Source: Methanoregula sp. (GTDB lineage: Archaea > Halobacteriota > Methanomicrobia > Methanomicrobiales > Methanospirillaceae). Taken from it: DNA of 35,024 nucleotides. Of this stretch, positions 15,906 through 23,903 are shown piece after piece (the first letter of the stretch is position 1; each line of letters begins with the position of its first letter). The stretch is from positions 1 to 35,024 of the forward strand of contig NZ_JAQTQD010000023.1 of the NCBI RefSeq assembly GCF_028712425.1, in the 5' to 3' direction. The notes under the pieces are model-generated. The model had not been told where the DNA came from and ran no database searches. It saw nothing but the letters and a program-made list of their open reading frames with translations. Made by a program: the position numbers and the translations under genes.

Positions 15906-16358
15906 TCAGCCGAGATCCTGCCCGGCAGCCATAGCCTGCTGGTAGCCGGACTCGATCCGTTTGTTGATCTCGTTCATCTGGGCACGGAGACGGTCGATTG
16001 TCTCGGCAACTTTCTTCTGCGAGGCTTCCATCTCCATGATCCGCTCTTTTAAGAACTCCACGGCGTCCTTGTTGGAGCGTTCCACGACAACTTCGGACCC
16101 GATTGCAAGGAGGACCTTCTCGGGTTCCAGGACCTTTGCGCGGACACTTGCCCCTCCGCCAATCTGGAGAAGGACGGTCCCGTCTTCCGATGCGAGCATT
16201 CCTTCGAGCGATTCGATGGCAGCATGCGCCTCCATCCTCCCGTTCTCCAGCATCTGCAGCTGCTGGACAAAGAGTTCAGCCTGCTGCCCGTACTCCTGCA
16301 GGTAATTCTGGAGGGTCATCAGTTCGCGCTGGTCCATTGGTGCATTTTTGTCTGCCAA
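15906..16358 (-). CDS. pfdA: prefoldin alpha subunit
   Basis: Prefoldin is a jellyfish-shaped hexamer that holds unfolded proteins for the thermosome; alpha subunits form the central pair. The 150-residue product has two long coiled-coil helices (residues ~8-52 and ~100-140) joined by a beta hairpin region (GTVLLQIGGGASVRAKV, KVLLAIGSEVVVERS). The start appears to be TTG at 16358, preceded by GGGTGG; ATG 16337 would remove the first seven residues. It is the first gene of the minus-strand information cluster. The gene for eL20 (rplX), often found just upstream, is absent here. Confidence 0.93.
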   Translation of the reverse strand: MADKNAPMDQRELMTLQNYLQEYGQQAELFVQQLQMLENGRMEAHAAIESLEGMLASEDGTVLLQIGGGASVRAKVLEPEKVLLAIGSEVVVERSNKDAVEFLKERIMEMEASQKKVAETIDRLRAQMNEINKRIESGYQQAMAAGQDLG

Positions 16359-16383
16359 GATCCGCCACCCCGTAAAAAACCAC

Positions 16384-16434
16384 TATTGTGGTGATTGTGA
16401 CTCCTGATATGTATGTTCTCCACCACAATAAATA
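16384..16434 (-). promoter_or_regulatory. promoter with 10-bp inverted repeat upstream of pfdA
   Basis: TATTGTGGTG (16384-16393) and CACCACAATA (16421-16430) are perfect inverted repeats 27 bp apart. The second arm overlaps the minus-strand TATA-like TATTTATT (16427-16434), which lies ~70 nt before the pfdA start. A third partial copy (ACCAC-TATT-GTGGT, 16379-16392) forms a small hairpin. The layout suggests an operator controlling the information cluster, since no other good promoter is seen inside it. Confidence 0.5.
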
Positions 16435-16531
16435 CATCATTGTGACCGGATGCCGGTCCGGGATGGTAAGCAGGGGAGCAGATAACCCGTTGGGGTGAGA
16501 CCCGCCTCTGCGGTATTTTTGCCGTGTGTTT

Positions 16532-17626
16532 TTACTCGCTCGCGGCAACGACCCTGTGCTTTCCCTCAGGGATACGAATCTCGAACCGGACTCCCTCCCC
16601 ATAGATCCCGTTCTCGGTGATCGTGAGATCGGTGATGGCAAGGATCTCCCGGGAGAGGAACATGCCAAGACCGGTATTCTTCCCGAATCCTTTCACAAAG
16701 ACCCGTTCCTTGTCTTCGTTCCGGATCCCGACACCATCGTCCTGGTACACCAGCGCAAGCCCGCCATCCGGGTCCGGCCGGGCAAAAATCGTGATCTGCT
16801 TCACCCGCTCCCCGTGACGGAGTGAGTTCTCGGCAAGGTTCTCGAAGACCTTCTCCAGCAGGGGATCGGCGTACACCTCGGTCCCCGCATCCGGGAGGGT
16901 GAGGGTCACTCCCTCCCGGGGGAGCCGGGCCCGGAGGCGCTCCCCCACAGTGCGGATATCCTGCCATTGCGGGGCAACCACGCCGATCTCCTCGTAGGTC
17001 TTCATGAAATCGAGCTGCCGTTCGATTGCATGGGCCGTTATCTGCTCCTTCTCGATCCGCGCTATTGCGGCAGGGTCGGTGACCTGCATCCGGGAGAGTT
17101 CCAGGTACGAGAGAAGGGCGGAGAGCTGGTTCCGGATGTCGTGCCGCGTAACGCTTGACAGCAGGTTCAGTTTCCGGTTTGCAGTCTGGAAGGCATGTTC
17201 GGATGCGGCCAGCCGTTCGTTCACCTCCCGCAGGTCCCGGTTCTGAGCCCCGACCATACTGTAGTAGCTGTTCAGTGTGTCGGCAATGTACCCGATGATG
17301 TACGCCACGACAAAGAACATCGCGGCCCGGACAAGGGAATCGGGCGTTATGGATCCGGAGATCAACCAGCCAACTGCGATCTGGAGCCCGCCGAAAAAGA
17401 GGGCGAGCAGGATCGCTTTTTTCCCGTACCACAGGCCGGCAACGGCGATGACCAGGTAGAAGAAGTGGGTGTATGCAACGGAGATCTTCAGCTGGTAGTG
17501 GACGACATACTCAAGGAGAAGGGCAGTGAAGATGAGGAGGGCAAGCGCATACGGTTTGATTGTCCCAAACGATGCCATAAGGGCTTCCCGGGACAGGAGC
17601 AGGTCCATCTCCTCTTTTGCGCCCAT
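16532..17626 (-). CDS. membrane sensor histidine kinase
   Basis: The 364-residue protein has four transmembrane helices (about residues 24-42, 50-66, 70-90 and 98-117), a short coiled coil (QNRDLREVNERLAASE) and a kinase core. The H box is TRHDIRNQL (His ~165), the N box NLAENSLRHG, then DDGVGI and FGKNTGLGMFL for ATP binding. There is no PAS or HAMP domain, so sensing likely occurs in or near the membrane. No response regulator is adjacent, as is common in Methanomicrobiales. ATG 17626 has AGGA upstream; a TATA element is at 17661-17667. Confidence 0.92.
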   Translation of the reverse strand: MGAKEEMDLLLSREALMASFGTIKPYALALLIFTALLLEYVVHYQLKISVAYTHFFYLVIAVAGLWYGKKAILLALFFGGLQIAVGWLISGSITPDSLVRAAMFFVVAYIIGYIADTLNSYYSMVGAQNRDLREVNERLAASEHAFQTANRKLNLLSSVTRHDIRNQLSALLSYLELSRMQVTDPAAIARIEKEQITAHAIERQLDFMKTYEEIGVVAPQWQDIRTVGERLRARLPREGVTLTLPDAGTEVYADPLLEKVFENLAENSLRHGERVKQITIFARPDPDGGLALVYQDDGVGIRNEDKERVFVKGFGKNTGLGMFLSREILAITDLTITENGIYGEGVRFEIRIPEGKHRVVAASE

Positions 17627-17660
17627 GCCGCACTTCCTGACGGAACAGTTGGCCGGACAG

Positions 17661-17667
17661 GATAAAA
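17661..17667 (-). promoter_or_regulatory. TATA box for the histidine kinase gene
   Basis: TTTTATC on the minus strand, ~35-40 nt before the ATG at 17626; a near-leaderless transcript would result. Confidence 0.45.
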
Positions 17668-17749
17668 TGATTTGGTATACCCTGATACCGGGGCCCGGAC
17701 CACTACCCCTGCGTTCCTGCCATGAGATTAGTTCCCGTGCGGTTCATTG

Positions 17750-17758
17750 TTTTTAATA
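17750..17758 (+). promoter_or_regulatory. TATA box for the polyamine operon
   Basis: TTTTTAATA lies ~55 nt before the ATG at 17812, divergent from the histidine kinase promoter about 85 bp to the left. Confidence 0.5.
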
Positions 17759-17811
17759 CAATTCACTCACAAAACAATCTGGCAGGTACTCCAGTCCTGT
17801 TTGAGGAGAGA

Positions 17812-19254
17812 ATGGAATTCAAAAACAAGGTCCTGATCATCGGATATGGCGCTGTCTGCAAATGCATGCTCCCGATCCTGCTCCGTCATGTAACCATCCC
17901 GCTGGAGCAGATCACCATCATCGACTTCAAGGACAAGTCCGCCGACCTGAAGGCGTGGACTGCCGGCGGGCTGCGCTTTGTAAAAAGGAAAATAACCCGC
18001 GATAACCTTGCCAGGACACTTGCGGAATATCTCTCCTCCGGCGGGCTTTTGATCGACGAAGCGTGGAACATCGACAGCTGCGATCTTGCCCAGTGGTGCC
18101 ATGACCACGATGTCCTGTATGTCAATACCTCGGTCGAGGCATGGGACCCGGACGCCGGCATTGAAACGGCAAGCCCCTACGAGAAGACCCTGTACTTCCG
18201 GCAGATGCGGCTCATGGAACTGACAAAGGAGTGGGATGACGCCCCCACCTGCGTTGTCGACCATGGCGCTAATCCCGGGCTCATCTCCCACTTTGCCAAG
18301 CAGGGGCTTGTGGACATTGCCCAGCGGATGATTGCTGACAATATCGCACAGGACCCCGCACGGATCCGGCAGTTGATCGCAGAGCAGAAATTCGGGGAAC
18401 TGGCAATGGAAGCCGGCGTGAAGGTGATCCACTGCTCCGAGCACGACACCCAGATCTCAAGGACACCAAAGAAAGTGGGCGAGTTTGTCGGCACCTGGTG
18501 TATCGAGGGGCTCCGCGAGGAGGGGGTAGCCCCGGCAGAGGTTGGCTGGGGCACGCACGAGAAGACCCTGCCCCCGCTTGCCATCGTGCCACCGGTCGGC
18601 CCCAAGAACGGCATCCTCATCCCCCGGATGGGGCTCAATACCTGGGTGCGGTCCTGGATCCCCAACCAGGAGATCATCGGCATGGTGATCCGCCACGGGG
18701 AGGCATTCGGCATCTCCGAGCGCTGGACCGTCTGGAAGGACGGGGAGGCCATCTACCGGCCAACGGTCCACTACGCATACATGCCCTGTGATGCCACCAT
18801 TGCATCCATCCACGAGCTCCGCGCCCGGAACTACGAGCTCCAGCCCAAGCTGAGGATCATGAGTGACCGTGAAATTGTCTCCGGTGCCGATATCCTGGGC
18901 GCCCTCCTGATGGGCCACCCCTACAAGTCCTGGTGGACGGGGAGCATCCTTTCGATCAGCGAGGCAAAGAAACTCGCTCCCGGGCAGAACGCGACAACCA
19001 TCCAGGTAGCGATCGGGGTTGTCAGCGCCATCATGTGGATGATCAAACACCCGCGGGAAGGATTCTGCCTCCCGGACGATCTCCCGCACGATTTCGTGCT
19101 GAATATTGCAAAGCCGTACCTGGGCGAGTTCCGGTCCACCCCGTCCGACTGGACGCCCCTGAAGAACCGCGTGGTCTTCTTCAAGGAGAACCCGGAGAAC
19201 GATTATGACCGCGAAGATATCTGGCAATTCAAAAACTTCTTATTCGTACAGTAA
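17812..19254 (+). CDS. hss: homospermidine synthase
   Basis: The 480-residue NAD-dependent enzyme joins two putrescines (or putrescine and spermidine) into sym-homospermidine. The length fits the bacterial-type enzyme of ~475-480 residues. It begins with a Rossmann strand and loop (VLIIGYGAVCKCMLPILL) and has the family blocks YVNTSVEAW, VVDHGANPGLISHFAKQGL, WGTHEK, PRMGLNTWVRSW and GALLMGHPYKSWWTGS. GAGGAGA directly precedes the ATG at 17812; the open frame further upstream is not coding. It is followed after 12 bp by an ornithine-type decarboxylase, which would supply putrescine. Confidence 0.93.
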   Translation: MEFKNKVLIIGYGAVCKCMLPILLRHVTIPLEQITIIDFKDKSADLKAWTAGGLRFVKRKITRDNLARTLAEYLSSGGLLIDEAWNIDSCDLAQWCHDHDVLYVNTSVEAWDPDAGIETASPYEKTLYFRQMRLMELTKEWDDAPTCVVDHGANPGLISHFAKQGLVDIAQRMIADNIAQDPARIRQLIAEQKFGELAMEAGVKVIHCSEHDTQISRTPKKVGEFVGTWCIEGLREEGVAPAEVGWGTHEKTLPPLAIVPPVGPKNGILIPRMGLNTWVRSWIPNQEIIGMVIRHGEAFGISERWTVWKDGEAIYRPTVHYAYMPCDATIASIHELRARNYELQPKLRIMSDREIVSGADILGALLMGHPYKSWWTGSILSISEAKKLAPGQNATTIQVAIGVVSAIMWMIKHPREGFCLPDDLPHDFVLNIAKPYLGEFRSTPSDWTPLKNRVVFFKENPENDYDREDIWQFKNFLFVQ

Positions 19255-19266
19255 ATCAATCATATA

Positions 19267-20493
19267 ATGACAAAAGTCGCGGTTGATACCAAGAAGAAGC
19301 GGAAGAAAAAACCGGAAGGCGATGCTCCCCTTCCGGTCCCTCATATCGGTCATGTGAAAAAGAAATATCTGCTGGACCTTGCGGCGCAGCACGGATCCCC
19401 TATTTTTGTGATTGACCATGAGAGACTCCGGGAGAATTATCACGAATTCCAGAGACACCTTCCCGATGTGCAGGTCTATTTTGCTGTCAAGGCCAACTCC
19501 AATCCCGAGATCGTGAAGACCCTGTACGATATCGGGTGCAGCTTCGATGTAGCCTCGATGCCCGAGTTCATGATCGTATACGAGAACATCAGGCACCTGC
19601 CCAAAAAAGAGCAGCAGGCGTTCATCTGGGACAAGATCATCTACGCAAACACCATCAAGCCCATCGAGACCTTAAAAGCGCTGAATAAGTACAAGCCCCT
19701 TGTCACGTTCGACAACCACTACGAGATCCTGAAGATCCGCGACTATGCTCCCCATGCCGGTCTCGTCTTGCGCATCCGCGTCCCGAATACCGGCTCCATG
19801 GTGGAACTCTCCAGCAAGTTCGGGGCCCACCCGGGCGAAGCAGTGGACCTGATCATCGAGGCCTTTGAGAGCGGCCTTGTTGTGGAAGGACTGAGCTTCC
19901 ATGTCGGGAGCCAGTGTACGAACTTCGAGAACTACATGCAGGCGCTCCAGATTGCCGCAAGCATCATCAGGGAGGTCGAGTACCGGACCGGGAAGAAGAT
20001 CCGCATCCTCGATATCGGGGGCGGTTTCCCGGTGAAGTACCACACGGGTATCCGGTCGATCCGGACGCTTGCCCGGAAACTGAACGCCGAGATAAAGCGG
20101 CTCTTCCCAAAAGACATGCAGATCGTGGCCGAGCCGGGAAGGTTTCTGGTGGCGAACGCCTGCACTGTTGTCGCAAAAGTGGTGGGGAAAGCGGTCCGGG
20201 ACGGCAAGCCCTGCTATTACATCAACGACGGGGTGTACCACTCCTACTCCGGGCAGGTCTTCGACCATATCAACTACCCGGTATTGTCTTTCAAGAAGGG
20301 GGGGGAGACGCAGATCTCCGCGGTGTTCGGGCCCACCTGCGATGCCTTTGACACCATCACGCTCTCCGCGGAACTGCCGGACCTCGACATCGGTGACTTT
20401 GTCTATTCCGAGAATATCGGGGCATACTCGCATGCTTCGTCCACGTACTTCAACGGGTTCCCGCCGGCTAAAGTCGTGCACATCAATAAGTGA
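19267..20493 (+). CDS. fold-III PLP decarboxylase, probably ornithine decarboxylase
   Basis: The 408-residue enzyme has the alanine-racemase fold of eukaryotic-type ornithine decarboxylases. The PLP lysine is Lys75 in YFAVKANSNP; HVGSQ, GGGFP, AEPGRF and the active-site GPTCDAFD (near 355-362) follow. The Cys-Asp-x2-Asp pattern favours a diamine substrate such as ornithine or lysine over carboxynorspermidine or diaminopimelate. An unusual Lys-rich N-terminal tail (residues 8-15) precedes the barrel. Lying 12 bp behind homospermidine synthase, it most likely makes putrescine for it, although many archaea make putrescine from arginine instead. Exact substrate unproven. Confidence 0.9.
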   Translation: MTKVAVDTKKKRKKKPEGDAPLPVPHIGHVKKKYLLDLAAQHGSPIFVIDHERLRENYHEFQRHLPDVQVYFAVKANSNPEIVKTLYDIGCSFDVASMPEFMIVYENIRHLPKKEQQAFIWDKIIYANTIKPIETLKALNKYKPLVTFDNHYEILKIRDYAPHAGLVLRIRVPNTGSMVELSSKFGAHPGEAVDLIIEAFESGLVVEGLSFHVGSQCTNFENYMQALQIAASIIREVEYRTGKKIRILDIGGGFPVKYHTGIRSIRTLARKLNAEIKRLFPKDMQIVAEPGRFLVANACTVVAKVVGKAVRDGKPCYYINDGVYHSYSGQVFDHINYPVLSFKKGGETQISAVFGPTCDAFDTITLSAELPDLDIGDFVYSENIGAYSHASSTYFNGFPPAKVVHINK

Positions 20494-20560
20494 CGCTCCC
20501 GTTGCCGGGGGCATCCCCTCCTCCGGATAGTTCCTCCCTTTTTCCCTGCCTGCGGGAACC

Positions 20561-20569
20561 TTTTTATCG
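20561..20569 (+). promoter_or_regulatory. TATA box for the transglutaminase-like lipoprotein
   Basis: TTTTTATCG with an upstream GGGAACC (TFB-element-like) lies 26-34 nt before the ATG at 20595, so the transcript is probably almost leaderless. Confidence 0.6.
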
Positions 20570-20594
20570 AATCCCGTTACAACAAAAAAAACCT

Positions 20595-21695
20595 ATGCGA
20601 ATTCGAACTTCACTCCTGTTTTCAGGATTCATCATAATCCTCATCCTGCTTGCCGGCTGCACAGAAGACACCCCAAACACCGTATCGCCGGGTACCGGGA
20701 GTGCCGCAGGAGCCGGCCCTGCCGGCATCCGTGCCGGTGTCGCAGCAATGGACTCCATCCTTCCCTCAACGTACCTCCAGTTCGCCAACCTTGACGTGAC
20801 CTACATCGATTTCGAGCTCACGAACCCGACGGGCACTGCACGAACGGTTGTCGTGGAATCGGAGGTCCCGGGATTCACGGAAAAGGCGATCAACACCGTG
20901 GAAGTCCCCGCGTACGGGAATGTCACGGTCGGCCAGACACCCATGCTCCGCACCGGCGCGATCCCTGCGGAGGTAAAGACCGCCGCGCTCCATTACAAGG
21001 TCAGCCTTGCAGACGGGACACGCATCGATGAACAGACATATCCCGTGAAGGTATTCCCGAAAGATACGATGGTCTGGGAAGTGAAAGACGGGGACGAAGA
21101 GTACGACATGGCGCAGTACATCGCCGCATGGGTGACCCCGCATGCTGCTGTGATCGACCCGCTCATGCGCAAGGCGGCGGAGTACCACCCCGAGAAGTCG
21201 ATTGCGGGATACCAGTGCGGGGAGAGCTGCTCGGAGCGGGAATGGGCCGATTACTCGAACGCCCAGGTGAAGGCCATATTCACCGCGCTCAAGAACGACT
21301 ACCGGATCACCTACATCAACTCGCCGATTGCCTTTGGGAGCGGTGGCGACAATCCCCAGCGTGTCCGGCTGCCAAAAGACGCCATAGCCGCGAACTCCGC
21401 CAACTGTATCGATGGGACGGTCCTCTATGCTTCCGCGCTGGAGTCCATCGGCATGAATCCCCACATCATCATCCTGCCCACTCACGCTTTTGTCTGTTAT
21501 GACACGAAGCCCGACGCTGAGGGGATCACCTGCATCGAGACCACGATGACCGGTTCAGCAACATTCGAGGAAGCAGTTGCCGCCGCAGAGGAGGAGTACC
21601 AGGAAGAGATAACAAACGGGAACTTCAGGTCCGGTGCCTCCCGGGATTACTCGCTTGCGGAGCTGAGAGCAGAAGGCATCCTGCCCATGGAATAA
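20595..21695 (+). CDS. transglutaminase-like lipoprotein
   Basis: The 366-residue product has a signal peptide (residues ~5-20) with lipobox LAGC, followed by a Gly/Ala/Pro linker and a beta-rich domain (TYIDFELTNPTGTARTVVVESEV; residues ~55-165). The C-terminal half holds a transglutaminase-like core: Cys in NSANCIDGTVLYASAL, His in LPTHAFVCYD and an acidic ETTM strand that would complete the Cys-His-Asp/Glu triad. Many archaeal members act as cysteine peptidases rather than cross-linkers. It would work outside the membrane. The ATG at 20595 is set by the TATA distance and signal peptide; the frame is open upstream. Confidence 0.85.
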   Translation: MRIRTSLLFSGFIIILILLAGCTEDTPNTVSPGTGSAAGAGPAGIRAGVAAMDSILPSTYLQFANLDVTYIDFELTNPTGTARTVVVESEVPGFTEKAINTVEVPAYGNVTVGQTPMLRTGAIPAEVKTAALHYKVSLADGTRIDEQTYPVKVFPKDTMVWEVKDGDEEYDMAQYIAAWVTPHAAVIDPLMRKAAEYHPEKSIAGYQCGESCSEREWADYSNAQVKAIFTALKNDYRITYINSPIAFGSGGDNPQRVRLPKDAIAANSANCIDGTVLYASALESIGMNPHIIILPTHAFVCYDTKPDAEGITCIETTMTGSATFEEAVAAAEEEYQEEITNGNFRSGASRDYSLAELRAEGILPME

Positions 21696-21754
21696 CAGGA
21701 TACTTTCGCCCCCCATACCATTCTTTTTTCCTCCTGCTGACCAACGGATTTTCC

Positions 21755-22396
21755 ATGAGTACGATCTACTTTGTGATTCCCGATACACTCTCCGACTGGG
21801 AAGCAGGCCATGTCCTTGCAGAGCTTGGCTCGGGGCGCTACCTGAAAGACCCGTCACGAAGATATAATGTCGTCCTGTGCGGGGCAACGCCCGATACCAT
21901 AACAACCATGGGCGGCCTGCACCTGAAACCTGAAGTCCGCATCGGTGAGATCCAGCCGGACAAGGGAGACCTGCTCCTATTGCCGGGCGCGGACACCTGG
22001 CTTTTGCCTAAGCAGGAGCCTGTCATCGCAACAGTCCGCGAGGTGCTGGAGAGCAGAGCAACCGTGGGGGCCATCTGCGGTGCAACGCTCGGCCTTGCAA
22101 ACGCCGGCCTGCTGGACAACCGGCCGCACACGAGCAATGACCCGGGCGTTCTGAAGATGTTCTGCCCGAACTATCATGGTGAGCGGTTTTACGTAAACGA
22201 GCCTGCGGTAACGGATGGCAACCTCATCACGGCCTCCGGTCTTGCACCCGTGGAGTTCGCGTACCACATCTTCCGGCAGCTGGACGTGATGGCACCTGCA
22301 ACCCTCGAAGCATGGCACGGCCTCTTTACCACCCGGAGCCCCGAGTGTTTTTACGCGCTCATGGAATCGCTGCCCCGGCCGCAGGGAGCACGCTGA
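21755..22396 (+). CDS. DJ-1/PfpI family protein
   Basis: The 213-residue protein has the class I glutamine-amidotransferase-like fold. The nucleophile elbow is GAICGATLGLA with Cys108, and His125 (PHTSND) is placed like the second catalytic residue. The acidic residue that modifies the Cys in DJ-1 may correspond to Glu or Asp early in the chain (SDWEAGH, residues 13-19). Members include peptidases, chaperones and glyoxalases; a YdeA-like role is possible. It stands between two unrelated genes with ~60-70-bp gaps. Confidence 0.9.
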   Translation: MSTIYFVIPDTLSDWEAGHVLAELGSGRYLKDPSRRYNVVLCGATPDTITTMGGLHLKPEVRIGEIQPDKGDLLLLPGADTWLLPKQEPVIATVREVLESRATVGAICGATLGLANAGLLDNRPHTSNDPGVLKMFCPNYHGERFYVNEPAVTDGNLITASGLAPVEFAYHIFRQLDVMAPATLEAWHGLFTTRSPECFYALMESLPRPQGAR

Positions 22397-22465
22397 CGGG
22401 CGGGAGGCAGGGCAAGGTTTATCGTCCGGCCCGGGCATCAGTCACATGTCGGGAGGGAGCCGACT

Positions 22466-22714
22466 ATGGAGACCGTGATTGGAAAAGTGACCCACTACTA
22501 CCCGAGAGTGGGTGTGGCCGCTATCGTCCTCTCGGACCATATCACACGGGGGGACCATATCCACATCCTGGGACCGCATGACGATCTGCACCAGATTGTG
22601 TCCTCGATGGAGTACAACCACGAACCGATTGTTGAAGCCGATCCGGGGCAGGACATCGGCATCCGGGTCAATGAGCGGGTCCACGAGGGCGACCTGGTGT
22701 ACCGCGAGTATTGA
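22466..22714 (+). CDS. solo EF-Tu domain-II-like beta barrel
   Basis: The 82-residue product is a translation-factor domain-II-like barrel: IGKVTHYYPRVGVAAIVLSD, GDHIHILGPHDDL, then SMEYNHEPIVEADPGQDIGIRV and GDLVYRE. The same barrel forms the C-terminal part of U32 peptidase-type proteins and EF-Tu domain II, but here it stands alone with no GTPase. GGGAGGG upstream supports the ATG at 22466. The role is unknown; binding to RNA or to a translation component is a reasonable inference from the fold. Confidence 0.85.
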   Translation: METVIGKVTHYYPRVGVAAIVLSDHITRGDHIHILGPHDDLHQIVSSMEYNHEPIVEADPGQDIGIRVNERVHEGDLVYREY

Positions 22715-22727
22715 AGAACACTCACTA

Positions 22728-22748
22728 TTTTTAAAAACGATTAAAAAA
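22728..22748. terminator. bidirectional A/T terminator region
   Basis: TTTTTAAAAA and AAAAAA tracts lie in the 43-bp gap between the convergent barrel gene and the RidA gene. They offer U-runs to both strands, the usual archaeal termination signal. Confidence 0.4.
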
Positions 22749-22757
22749 GGAAAATCC

Positions 22758-23243
22758 TCACCGATTCTCTGCAACCATCTCGATCTCAACGAGCGCACCT
22801 TTGGGCAGGCCGGCAACCTGCACCGTGGAGCGTGCTGGAAAGGTATCGGTGAAATACGCACTATAGATCCGGTTGACCTCAGTAAAGTCGTTCATGCTGG
22901 TAAGATAGATCCGTGTCTGGACCACATCCGCAAAGGTAAGCCCGGATGCTGCAAGAACCGCCTTCTGGTTCTCCATGGCACGGGTCGTCTGTTCTTCAAT
23001 TCCTCCGGTCAGGTTCCCCGTTGCCGGGTCGATGCCAATCTGCCCCGAGAGCCAGACAAATCCCCCGGACCGTATGCCCTGGCTGTAGGGGCCGATGGGC
23101 TCCGGTGCCTGCCGTGAATACACGGACTGTTTTTCCGGCTGTGCTGCCCCGGGCGAAAGGAAATGCGTGTATAAGGCACCGAGCAGAATCCCGCAGACAA
23201 AGATCAGGACAAGCAGTATCAGTTTCTTGTGCAGTGCGTTCAG
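22758..23243 (-). CDS. RidA family protein with apparent N-terminal membrane anchor
   Basis: The core (residues from the GTG at 23123) is RidA: IGPYSQGIRSGGFVWLSGQIGIDP, then a helix with MENQKAVLAASG, TRIYLTSMNDF and the catalytic Arg region FPARSTVQVAGLPKGALVEIEMVA. RidA enzymes hydrolyse reactive enamines/imines to 2-ketoacids. From GTG 23123 the domain would lack its first strand. The frame continues upstream through KKLILLVLIFVCGILLGALY, a clear membrane helix, to CTG 23243, which has GGAGGG at 23251-23256 upstream at normal spacing. There is no ATG, GTG or TTG in that stretch. The protein is probably exported or membrane-tethered with a CTG start, or the start has mutated. Confidence 0.75.
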   Translation of the reverse strand: MNALHKKLILLVLIFVCGILLGALYTHFLSPGAAQPEKQSVYSRQAPEPIGPYSQGIRSGGFVWLSGQIGIDPATGNLTGGIEEQTTRAMENQKAVLAASGLTFADVVQTRIYLTSMNDFTEVNRIYSAYFTDTFPARSTVQVAGLPKGALVEIEMVAENR

Positions 23244-23319
23244 GATAAAACCCTCCGCAGGTGTTGACTCACTACAATTCAGGGTTCTGAAACTATATGT
23301 TTCTGCATTGCGGTGACGG

Positions 23320-23790
23320 GGGGATCTGTTCTACCCCCCACCCGTCCTTTAAAATAATTCACCCATACCCCCCTGCCAGGGGGTGGGGGGGTATCCGAAA
23401 GACCCCTCCCCCCCATTGGCCGGATCAGACCCCCCCTTACCATTTTCGGGTAGGCTCATGGGAGAGGTATCCGGCGGAACGACCATGGAAAATCAGGAGG
23501 ATTCCGTGTGCAATACTGCGCACATCTCAAAAATGGAGAGGGGGGTATCCGGTATACCCCCTCCCCACGTTGCGTTTCAAATCGATCAGACCTCCCCCCC
23601 ATAGGGGGAGGGGGGTATCCCGGACACCCCCCTGCCGGGATCTGAAATTGCAGGATAAAATGGGTGACGGGTAGTCTGTAACATGCACGGTCACGTCAGG
23701 AACAGTGATGAAAAAGGGGGACAAGGCGGGTGCCCGTTGGGAGGGGGGTATGCAGGAGACCCCCCCTCCGTCAGAGAAGGTTGGGCTCCG
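23320..23790. repeat. cluster of poly-G/poly-C inverted repeats
   Basis: A motif GGGGGGTATCC, 4-6 bases, then ACCCCCCTCC-like sequence recurs near 23385-23414, 23537-23566, 23604-23636 and 23741-23769. ATCAGACC followed by a C tract occurs at about 23423 and 23584. G and C runs of 5-8 bases abound. No gene is supported in 23334-23903: frames here only translate the repeat. Related sequence is found at 34080-34165. Confidence 0.65.
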
Positions 23791-23903
23791 TTAATGGCAG
23801 AGGGTCACAATAAGGGATGACCTTTGGAAGTCTGCCGTGAGTCCCTGTTTAGTCGTGAGAGGAAATCGTCTGAAATATTTGGATGCAGGTCAATGCCTGC
23901 GGT

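Noticed and set aside
16359-16531. rplX (eL20) gene expected upstream of pfdA
   Set aside because: No frame in this gap encodes such a protein; the region is promoter and inverted repeat.
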